Shown in pieces: positions 38,362-45,240 of a stretch of 64,000 bases of DNA (the first letter of the stretch is position 1; every line of letters begins with the position of its first letter). A program made the translations under genes and the position numbers. The notes under the pieces are model-generated. The model worked only from the letters and a program-made list of their open reading frames with translations. It did no database searches and was not told the origin of the DNA. The DNA is from Cellulophaga omnivescoria (lineage in GTDB: Bacteria; Bacteroidota; Bacteroidia; Flavobacteriales; Flavobacteriaceae): NCBI RefSeq assembly GCF_001999725.1, contig NZ_MDDP01000043.1, positions 124,001 through 188,000 of the forward strand, in the 5' to 3' direction.

Positions 38362-38369
38362 TACTTTTG
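38362..38369 (+). promoter_or_regulatory. candidate -7 promoter box of the EamA transporter gene
   Basis: Exact TACTTTTG, 26 bp before the start codon. No TTG at -33 spacing. Confidence 0.45.
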
Positions 38370-38395
38370 TAGCTTATTTTTAATCCCCAATTATT

Positions 38396-39331
38396 ATGAG
38401 TAAATCATCTAACACAACATTAATAATATTGGCTTTTTTCTCTATATATGTTATATGGGGATCTACCTATTTGCTAAATAAAATTGCAGTAACAGAATTA
38501 CCTCCTTTTATGTTAGCGGCAATACGTTTTATAACGGCAGGTACGCTTGTATTTATAATTAGTAAATTTTTAAAATTTAAATTAAAAATTACGGCTAGGC
38601 AATTAGTAAATACTGTAATTGCGGGTTTTTTATTTTTAGCCTTAGGCAATGGAGTAGTGGTTTGGGCATTAAAATATGTTGATAGTGGTTTTGCTGCTTT
38701 AGAAATATCTGCACAACCTTTAGTGGTTTTGTTGTTAATGAGGATTGTACAAGGAAAAAAAATACAACCAATGTCTATTGTAGGCGTAGTTTTGGGCATT
38801 ATTGGTATTTATCTATTAGTAAGCCAAAAACAAGTGGTAAATAAAGAAGGGTCTTTATTAGGAATGATAATGATTTTTATTTGTATGGTTAGTTGGTCTA
38901 GTAGTAGTTTGTTTGTTGCAAAATCCGATTTGCCAAAAAATTATTTTGTAAACACTGGTTACCAAATGTTATCTGGCGGTCTGTTTTTATTAATTGCAAG
39001 TTTTTGTTTTGGAGAAACCTGGTCCTTCCCAACACAGTGGCAAAGTAAAACGCAAATGGCAATGTTGTTATTAATTGTTTTTGGAAGCATAGTAGCATTT
39101 ACCTCTTTTAATTATTTATTAAAGTTTGTTTCCCCAGAAAAAGTAGCTACATCTACGTATGTTAACCCAATAATAGCATTGCTTTTAGGATGGTATTTTT
39201 TAGATGAAAACATTACAACCCAATCTATTGTAGCTGCGGTTGTACTTTTAACAGGAGTTTATTTTATTAATACCAAGAAAAAAATTATGATATTCTCTAG
39301 ATTCTCTAACCGAATAGGAAAAAAGTCTTAA
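38396..39331 (+). CDS. EamA/DMT family transporter
   Basis: This is a ten-helix drug/metabolite transporter of the inner membrane with two EamA repeats. It begins IIWGSTYLLNKIAV-like (YVIWGSTYLLNK), has PPFMLAAIRFITAG in helix 2 and ASTYVNPIIALLLGWYFLDE in the second repeat, which are both diagnostic. The 311-aa length is normal. The exported metabolite cannot be predicted. It is divergent from pirin, with its own -7 box. Confidence 0.9.
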   Translation: MSKSSNTTLIILAFFSIYVIWGSTYLLNKIAVTELPPFMLAAIRFITAGTLVFIISKFLKFKLKITARQLVNTVIAGFLFLALGNGVVVWALKYVDSGFAALEISAQPLVVLLLMRIVQGKKIQPMSIVGVVLGIIGIYLLVSQKQVVNKEGSLLGMIMIFICMVSWSSSSLFVAKSDLPKNYFVNTGYQMLSGGLFLLIASFCFGETWSFPTQWQSKTQMAMLLLIVFGSIVAFTSFNYLLKFVSPEKVATSTYVNPIIALLLGWYFLDENITTQSIVAAVVLLTGVYFINTKKKIMIFSRFSNRIGKKS

Positions 39332-39411
39332 ATTTTACGATATCCATATTTTTTTGAAAAATTGTGAATAGTTTTTTAGCTAATTATTCGTTAAAAACGC
39401 AGTAAAGGGCG

Positions 39412-39419
39412 TATTTTTG
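39412..39419 (+). promoter_or_regulatory. candidate -7 promoter box of the SSL2-type helicase gene
   Basis: Exact TATTTTTG, 14 bp before the start codon, so the leader is short. Confidence 0.45.
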
Positions 39420-39433
39420 CAGCCCAATTAGAA

Positions 39434-40996
39434 ATGGATACTATGACGAAGACTGCTTTCGAACTACAAGAAAAGAAGACAGATAAAGAGCTGTACGACT
39501 ACCAAAAAGGAGCTCTAAATGAGATTTTTGAGCGATTTGAAACAGCTCCAGATGACCACCATTTATTGTACCAATTACCTACAGGTGGTGGTAAAACGGT
39601 TATTTTTTCTGAAATAGTTAGGCAATACCTTAAGCATCACCAAAAAAAGGTGTTGATTATGACGCACCGTGTAGAACTGTGTAACCAAACGTCTAAAATG
39701 TTAGATAGTTTTGGTGTAATTAGTAAGGTAGTAAACAGTACAGCAAATTTAGATGACCAAGAAAGGTATAGTTGTTTTGTTGCAATGGTAGAAACACTTA
39801 ACAATCGTTTAAATGATGATATGTTAGATATTTCTGATATTGGATTGGTTATTATTGATGAGGCGCACTACAATTCATTTACAAAACTGTTTAAGTTTTT
39901 TGATAAATCTTTTATACTAGGTGTAACCGCTACGCCTTTAAGTTCTAACAAGAACTTGCCTATGAAAGATAATTATGATGAGTTAATTACAGGAGAAAGC
40001 ATTGGTTCTCTTATAGAAAACGAATTTCTGGCACGTGCAGAAGTTCACCAATATAATATGGGGTTAACCTCATTAGAAATTGGTTCTAACGGAGATTATA
40101 CTGTAAAATCTTCTGAAGATTTATACTCTAGTACTGCAATGTTAGATAAGCTTGTAGAAGCTTATAAAGAACACTCTAAAGGTAAAAAAACATTAATATT
40201 TAATAACGGTATTAATACATCTATACAGGTGTATTATACGTTTAAAGATGCTGGTTTTCCTGTAATGCACTTAGATAATACAGCTACAAAAAAACAGCGT
40301 AAACAAATACTAAAATGGTTTAAAGAAACTCCAGATGCCATACTAACATCTGTTAGTATATTAACTACTGGTTTTGATGAACCTACTATAGATACCATTA
40401 TCCTTAACAGGGCTACTAAGTCGTTAACTTTGTATTACCAAATGATTGGTCGTGGTTCTCGTATACTTAATAACAAATCTAAATTTACAGTAATAGATTT
40501 AGGTAATAATTACCATAGATTTGGACCTTGGGGAGCAGATTTAGATTGGCAAACAATTTTTCATAATCCTAATTTCTATATGGATCGTTTAAAGAACGAT
40601 GAAGAAATAGAAAGCACTTTTAAGCATGAAATGCCTGAAGAAATTAGGGAGCAATTTGCAAAGTCTGAAGAGGTTTATTTTGATATCAAAGAAACTTATG
40701 TAAATGCAGTTTCTGCGGGTGAATCTTCTAAAGTTGTATTGGAGCGTTCTATAGAGCAGCATGCAAAAATTTGTATAGAAAATAGCGAAGATGTTTATGA
40801 TGCCTTAGCTTTAGCCAAATTATTAGACGTAGATATAGATTACCGTATACAAATGTATGCAAAGTGTATAAGTAGAAGTACCTATAATTTTTTAAGCTGG
40901 TTAAAGGACGATTATAAGAAGAGATTAACGGCTTATTTAAGAGAAAATTTTGATAGAGATTTTGAATTAATTCACGGGTATCCCCCAGAGGATTAA
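39434..40996 (+). CDS. SF2 DEAD/DEAH-box helicase (SSL2/UvrB-like, type III-R-like)
   Basis: This is a 520-aa superfamily 2 ATPase. It has LYDYQKGALNEI, Walker A PTGGGKT, motif Ia LIMTHRVEL, DEAH in IIDEAHYNSF, the TATPL motif III and QMIGRGSRIL motif VI. After the helicase core (to about residue 370) comes an acidic helical region of about 150 residues with no motif I recognise. It has no nuclease or methyltransferase neighbour, so it is not a restriction subunit in this context. An ATG at 39443 (MTKTAFELQ) is a possible start. A terminator follows. Confidence 0.88.
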   Translation: MDTMTKTAFELQEKKTDKELYDYQKGALNEIFERFETAPDDHHLLYQLPTGGGKTVIFSEIVRQYLKHHQKKVLIMTHRVELCNQTSKMLDSFGVISKVVNSTANLDDQERYSCFVAMVETLNNRLNDDMLDISDIGLVIIDEAHYNSFTKLFKFFDKSFILGVTATPLSSNKNLPMKDNYDELITGESIGSLIENEFLARAEVHQYNMGLTSLEIGSNGDYTVKSSEDLYSSTAMLDKLVEAYKEHSKGKKTLIFNNGINTSIQVYYTFKDAGFPVMHLDNTATKKQRKQILKWFKETPDAILTSVSILTTGFDEPTIDTIILNRATKSLTLYYQMIGRGSRILNNKSKFTVIDLGNNYHRFGPWGADLDWQTIFHNPNFYMDRLKNDEEIESTFKHEMPEEIREQFAKSEEVYFDIKETYVNAVSAGESSKVVLERSIEQHAKICIENSEDVYDALALAKLLDVDIDYRIQMYAKCISRSTYNFLSWLKDDYKKRLTAYLRENFDRDFELIHGYPPED

Positions 40997-41017
40997 TTTT
41001 TTAAAATAAAGTAATAT

Positions 41018-41054
41018 AAAAAAGTGTTTAGTGTAAAACTGAGCACTTTTTTTT
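41018..41054 (+). terminator. terminator of the SSL2-type helicase gene
   Basis: Stem AAAAGTGTTTAGT / ACTGAGCACTTTT (with G-U pairs) followed by a T8 run. Confidence 0.75.
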
Positions 41055-41091
41055 ATGCAGGGTATTTAAAAGCTAAAAAGGGGTTAAATTG

Positions 41092-41270
41092 AAAAAGAGT
41101 CTTGTCGGCAAAAACAAGACTCTTTTTACGAGAACACTATATGAAAATGAAAATTTTATTATATTTTAATTACACTTCTAATATATAACTACTTTATTCT
41201 TTATTGAATTTATTGTTGTAAAAGCACTCTTTTTTGTGGTAAGCATAGTCTTTTTTGATGTTACAAATTT
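41092..41270. repeat. hairpin-containing intergenic element, copy 1
   Basis: Stem AAAAAGAGTCTTGT / ACAAGACTCTTTTT (41092-41127) with loop CGGCAAAA, then the conserved block GAGAACACTATATGAAAATG. Similarity to copy 2 fades over the next 100 bp but returns at TTTATTGTTGTAAA. It may encode a small RNA ending in the hairpin on the minus strand, or be a duplicated terminator. Confidence 0.75.
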
Positions 41271-41334
41271 TACAGCGCTCTATAAATGCTTTTAAAAAAA
41301 GAATAATTAACTCTAAGCTAGTGTTTTAAATAAA

Positions 41335-41500
41335 AAAAAAGAGTCTTGTCGGCAAAAACAAGACTCTTTTATGAGAACACTATATGAAAATGAAAAATTT
41401 TATTCTAACTAAACTACACTGTAAATATATAATCTATGTAAAGTTTTAAAAATTTATTGTTGTAAACAGCTTCATATTTGTGGTTATAACAAGTAAGTAT
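41335..41500. repeat. hairpin-containing intergenic element, copy 2
   Basis: The same stem, the same CGGCAAAA loop and the same flanking block are found 244 bp after copy 1. On the minus strand this hairpin is followed by nine T residues, a better terminator than copy 1. It lies downstream of the minus-strand hydrolase gene, which it may also terminate. Confidence 0.75.
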
Positions 41501-41514
41501 GTTGTAGTACTTTT

Positions 41515-42852
41515 CTAATTTTTTATTGCACTTGTAATTCCGCCTAAAAAACCATTTAAATCAAAAATAGGGTAGGTAGCTAAACCGGTTCTAACTACAA
41601 CTAAATTTTTAGATGGTATAACAAAAACATATTGTCCTTGGTAGCCACTAGCGTAGTACATATCTTTAGGAACATCTGGGAACCTACCTTCTGCATTTAG
41701 CCAAAAATGTGCACCATAGGTGCCGTTAGAGTGGATTGTTGGTTTAGAAACATAATCTACCCAATTGGCATCAAAAATTCTTTCTCCGTTCCAATTGCCT
41801 TTATGTAGGTATAATAAACCAAATTTAGCCCAATCTCTTGTAGTTGCCCAACCATAAGAAGAACCTACGTAATTGCCCTCCATATCTGCTTCAATTAGCA
41901 TAGAATGCATTCCTATTTTATCTATTAAGCTAGCGTACGGAAAATCTAAATATTCCTGATGAGATTTAAAATTCTTTTTGAGTAACCCAGACAACAGGTT
42001 AGAGGTGCCCGAAGAGTAGTTCCAAATTTCTGTTGGTTTCGCTATTGCTTCTTTCTTTTGTTGTACCAAGGTCATATCAGCCTCTAAAAACAACATTTTA
42101 GTAGCGTCAGATATTTCAGTGTAATTTTCATCCCATTCTAAACCACTTTGCATGCGTAATAAATGATTATAAGTAATATTTTTTCTATCATCATTTTGCC
42201 ATTCTTTAATGGGTGCCAATTGGTTTACATTTAACTTACCGTTACATTGTAAAATACCATATAGGGTAGAAACTATACTTTTTGTCATAGACCAACCTAA
42301 AATTTTAGTGTCTTTAGTAAAGCCACCAGCATACTGTTCTGCAATAATTTGGTCTTTATATATAACAATGGTACTTCTAGTTTTTTGTATATCAGGATTA
42401 GAGAATCCTAAATCTATTGCTTTTGATAACTTGGTATAATCTACATTGTTAAAAACAGTATCTTTCTTGTCTTTATTGCCATAAGGAAAAGGTAAACCTG
42501 TTTTAGTAAAGTCTCTTTTGGGTTGTAGTATAAACTTAGTTGGGTCATAATCATCATTAATTAAAACAGCTCCCAAGCCGTCTCTGTATACCGCTTTACG
42601 AGGCATTAAACCATATACAGAAGACGTAGCACTTTTAGTGCTTTTATCAATTTTAGAGTTTGCTAACTTTATTAAAGGCACATTGTTATCTACTTTATTT
42701 ACGTCTTGGGCTTTTCTATTAGCAACATATACATTAGAAGCCATATTTTTAGCTGCATAACCAGAAATCATGTTTAATTTAGGGTAATTGTAAACCACAG
42801 CTACAATTAAAACAACTAACAAAACAAGTAAAACTCTTTTTAAATTTTTCAT
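41515..42852 (-). CDS. serine hydrolase, class C beta-lactamase/6-aminohexanoate-dimer hydrolase-like
   Basis: This is an envelope serine hydrolase of the beta-lactamase-related family. It is anchored by one N-terminal hydrophobic helix (about residues 5-25) and carries the SxxK motif SMTK, the YSS tyrosine motif in WNYSSGTSNLLSG and the SGLEWDENY region, as in EstB and NylB-type enzymes. The 446-aa length is longer than a plain beta-lactamase because of about 120 residues before the catalytic domain. I take ATG 42852 (MKNLKR); ATG 42861 is in frame three codons earlier. True beta-lactam activity is not implied. Confidence 0.87.
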   Translation of the reverse strand: MKNLKRVLLVLLVVLIVAVVYNYPKLNMISGYAAKNMASNVYVANRKAQDVNKVDNNVPLIKLANSKIDKSTKSATSSVYGLMPRKAVYRDGLGAVLINDDYDPTKFILQPKRDFTKTGLPFPYGNKDKKDTVFNNVDYTKLSKAIDLGFSNPDIQKTRSTIVIYKDQIIAEQYAGGFTKDTKILGWSMTKSIVSTLYGILQCNGKLNVNQLAPIKEWQNDDRKNITYNHLLRMQSGLEWDENYTEISDATKMLFLEADMTLVQQKKEAIAKPTEIWNYSSGTSNLLSGLLKKNFKSHQEYLDFPYASLIDKIGMHSMLIEADMEGNYVGSSYGWATTRDWAKFGLLYLHKGNWNGERIFDANWVDYVSKPTIHSNGTYGAHFWLNAEGRFPDVPKDMYYASGYQGQYVFVIPSKNLVVVRTGLATYPIFDLNGFLGGITSAIKN

Positions 42853-42985
42853 AAATAACATATTAAGCTAGTACCAAAAATAGTAGTTTTTACAAAACAG
42901 ATTTAATTTTAGTAAAAAGATTGTAATATGATAATTAGATGTAGTTTATAGTATCAATTAAAAATACTTATTGAGGTTATACAAC

Positions 42986-43029
42986 ATTTTTAGATATACA
43001 ATAACAAAGGTTAAAGTATATCTAAAAAT
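42986..43029. repeat. 14-bp perfect inverted repeat, AT-rich
   Basis: ATTTTTAGATATAC (42986-42999) and its exact reverse complement (43016-43029) are separated by 16 bp in the gap before the hydrolase gene. It lacks the GC core of a terminator, so it may be a protein-binding site or an RNA hairpin. Confidence 0.7.
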
Positions 43030-43103
43030 ATGAGAGCTTGGCAAAATAAATATTGTAAGTCTGCTAAAGTGTTATAGGTTATTATTAATAGTTAAAAAAA
43101 CAA

Positions 43104-43271
43104 TTAGTATCCAAAACCTGTAATTACCTGTTGTGGGTTTCTTAGGATTGCCGTTAGCATTGTAAAACTAATTATTACAATACTAACAAATACACTTAAT
43201 ACAAATGCTTTGTAAATTGCTGGTTTGTTGCCTATGGCACTTTCGTGGATAATTTCTTTTAGTATTCCCAT
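43104..43271 (-). CDS. small single-span membrane protein (55 aa)
   Basis: A complete short reading frame starts with ATG (MGILKEIIHESAIGNKPA) and ends with TAA. It has a short polar head with Lys and His, one strongly hydrophobic helix (about residues 23-43, LSVFVSIVIISFTMLTAIL) and a polar tail, RNPQQVITGFGY. The composition and clear membrane helix support a real gene even at this size. A 17-bp palindrome lies 37 bp upstream. It resembles no named family I can recall. It sits between the vWA lipoprotein and the hydrolase on the same strand. Confidence 0.55.
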   Translation of the reverse strand: MGILKEIIHESAIGNKPAIYKAFVLSVFVSIVIISFTMLTAILRNPQQVITGFGY

Positions 43272-43307
43272 TTTAATGATGTTATAGTGTTAGTAATTGG
43301 TTTGCAA

Positions 43308-43324
43308 TTGTATTTTAAATACAA
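43308..43324. promoter_or_regulatory. palindromic site TTGTATTT-T-AAATACAA
   Basis: A perfect 8-bp inverted repeat with one central base, flanked by GCAATT / AATTGC. It lies upstream of the 55-aa gene and may be its operator. Confidence 0.4.
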
Positions 43325-43390
43325 ACAAATTGCTTGGTATATTATTAAAACAACTATAGCTAAGAAAACCCTACTTTTAATGCATAAAAA

Positions 43391-43416
43391 AAGAGCTTCT
43401 TTTTATAGAAGCTCTT
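43391..43416 (-). terminator. terminator of the vWA lipoprotein gene
   Basis: Stem AAGAGCTTCT / AGAAGCTCTT followed on the minus strand by a T7 run. Confidence 0.85.
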
Positions 43417-43441
43417 ATAATTATAGTTTATAAATTTTATA

Positions 43442-44542
43442 TTATAAGCTGCAACCACCAGTAAACCCGTCTGCACTAAATTTGGTTTGTACAGCGCCTT
43501 CTCTGCCATCTTTTTTAACTTGTATAACCAAATTACTTGTGCCACTACCGTCTCTTTTAGGAGTACAGTACTCAAATAAGTAAAAACTATTTGCTCTTTC
43601 AGATATTTTAGCAGAAATTTCATTAAATGTAGTTTCTAATTCTTCTTTATTACTTGCAAATACACTAAATGTTTTACCCAGCTCTTTTAATATATCAGTA
43701 TCAATTTCACTACCTAAACCAATAGTAAAAAAGGATAGGTTGGGGTCTGCATCCGTTACCTTTTTTAATGCAGCAGCTTTAGTGTATCTAGATGCTTGGT
43801 CTGTACCATCTGTAAATAAAACTACAGACGCTGCTCCAATAACATCTTTTGCTGTATTATCTTTTAAATATTTACTAGCTAAATCTGTAGATCTTATTGC
43901 TGCTCCATATAAATCTGTTGAGGCATCAGAACTAATATTGCCTGTTATACTTTCTATAGCAGCTATTAATTCGTTTCTAGATGAAGTTAAAGGGTTTAAT
44001 TCATGTAATTTATCTTCGCCATCAAACCAATGAATACTCATTGTAAAAGAATCACTTTTTTTGTCTTCCTCTGGCATTACATTATTTATAAAACTAATAG
44101 ACGCAGCTTTTAATTCTTCTAAACTACTATCTAATACACTTTTACTTAAATCTAATACAAGTAATGTGCTGTTATTAAATATTTGTCCGTTAGGAGATAT
44201 ATTTTTTGAAGACTCGGTAGTAGATATTTTATTAAAGCAATCATCATTTCTACCTTGTTCATATATTGTAAAGTCATCTTCTACTAAACCTACTACAGGG
44301 TTACCGTTAGCATCAGATACTTTAAAAAAAACGGATACCTTAGAAGGTTTAGCTGTGTATTGTTCTTGTATTGATAATATTAGATTATTCTCGCCAAAAC
44401 CAAGGCAATCGTCTACTGTTGTTCCTTTTCCTAGTTCTCCTTTGTCATTAAAGTCAAATTTTACATCATCATCTGCGTTACCACAAGCAATTGCTAGTAA
44501 CGTTAAACAAAAAACAGAAAAAATTTTCCAATTCAATTTCAT
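43442..44542 (-). CDS. von Willebrand factor A domain lipoprotein
   Basis: This is an envelope lipoprotein with a metal-dependent adhesion site fold. The signal peptide ends in the lipobox AIAC (Cys20). An N-terminal beta domain (about 40-115) has two Cys and the vWA domain (about 125-320) shows all MIDAS parts: DLSKS, the Thr in DASTDLYGA and Asp in FTDGTDQ. The C-terminal 50 residues contain two more Cys (YCTPKR and GGCSL) that may form a disulfide. Start and length (366 aa) look complete. Partners are unknown. Confidence 0.85.
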   Translation of the reverse strand: MKLNWKIFSVFCLTLLAIACGNADDDVKFDFNDKGELGKGTTVDDCLGFGENNLILSIQEQYTAKPSKVSVFFKVSDANGNPVVGLVEDDFTIYEQGRNDDCFNKISTTESSKNISPNGQIFNNSTLLVLDLSKSVLDSSLEELKAASISFINNVMPEEDKKSDSFTMSIHWFDGEDKLHELNPLTSSRNELIAAIESITGNISSDASTDLYGAAIRSTDLASKYLKDNTAKDVIGAASVVLFTDGTDQASRYTKAAALKKVTDADPNLSFFTIGLGSEIDTDILKELGKTFSVFASNKEELETTFNEISAKISERANSFYLFEYCTPKRDGSGTSNLVIQVKKDGREGAVQTKFSADGFTGGCSL

Positions 44543-44754
44543 ATATAATAATTTATGTTCATTAGTGTTAACGCCTGTAAACGTACAAAATTATGGTTTA
44601 CTACAGTAAAGCCTGTTAAAAAATGTTAAGGTTTGTTATTAAATAGTTACACAGCTAGCATTAGTTAAAATTGTACCAATTAATCCTAATTTTTTTGGTA
44701 AATTGTGTTTGCAAAAAATATACTCTTAATTGTTTCACCAATAAACTTGCAAAT

Positions 44755-45216
44755 ATGCCAACATACTCAATAAAGATTAACGGAAAACAACAAACAGTTA
44801 ATGTTAGTGAAGATACACCTTTATTGTGGGTGTTAAGAGACCAATTAAATTTAGTAGGTACTAAGTTTGGTTGTGGCATAGGCCAGTGTGGTGCTTGTAC
44901 GGTTCACATTAATGGTACGGCAATGCGTAGTTGCTCTACGCCAATAAGTGTTATTGCAGATAAAGAAGTTACCACTATTGAAGGCTTGTCTACAGATGGT
45001 TTACATCCTGTACAAGAGGCTTGGAAAGAAGTAGATGTGCCACAATGTGGTTACTGCCAAGCCGGACAAATTATGACGGCTTCTGCTTTTTTAGCAAAAA
45101 ATAGTAGTCCGTCTTCAGAAGAAATTAAAAACGCAATGCACGGTAATATATGTAGGTGTGCTGCCTATAACCGAATTCATAAAGCAGTAGAAGTTGCTGC
45201 AACTAAATTAGTATAA
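44755..45216 (+). CDS. iorA: (2Fe-2S) small subunit of a molybdenum hydroxylase, isoquinoline 1-oxidoreductase type
   Basis: This is the electron-transfer subunit of a xanthine-oxidase-family enzyme. The plant-type ferredoxin cluster uses Cys40, 45, 48 and 60 (GCGIGQCGAC... C), and the second cluster uses the pairs in CGYCQAGQ and ICRC. It has no FAD domain, like IorA and other two-subunit hydroxylases. I take ATG 44755, MPTYSIKING; the longer frame from 44671 has no family support. It starts the nine-gene molybdenum run, 24 bp before the large subunit. The gene symbol is by family and not by proven substrate. Confidence 0.9.
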   Translation: MPTYSIKINGKQQTVNVSEDTPLLWVLRDQLNLVGTKFGCGIGQCGACTVHINGTAMRSCSTPISVIADKEVTTIEGLSTDGLHPVQEAWKEVDVPQCGYCQAGQIMTASAFLAKNSSPSSEEIKNAMHGNICRCAAYNRIHKAVEVAATKLV

Positions 45217-45240
45217 TCTCTTAATTTAAAAGCAACAACT

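Larger units (their letters stand above)
40997..41514. other. 518-bp intergenic region with duplicated hairpin element
   Basis: This region contains the helicase terminator at 41018-41054 and two copies of one element of about 160 bp. No ORF of useful size exists. Each copy opens with a 13-14-bp perfect stem, continues with an identical ACACTATATGAAAATGAAAA block, and ends with a looser TTTATTGTTGTAAA...TTGTGGTTA-type match. See the repeat entries. Confidence 0.8.

Noticed and set aside
41141-41450. Two short peptides beginning MKMK in the duplicated element
   Set aside because: They are 15 and 21 codons, differ after residue four and have no initiation signal; the shared DNA is better explained at the nucleotide level.
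41515-42852. Antibiotic-resistance beta-lactamase
   Set aside because: It has the SxxK fold but the long N-terminal part and YSS motif fit general esterase or amide hydrolase relatives; resistance is not supported.
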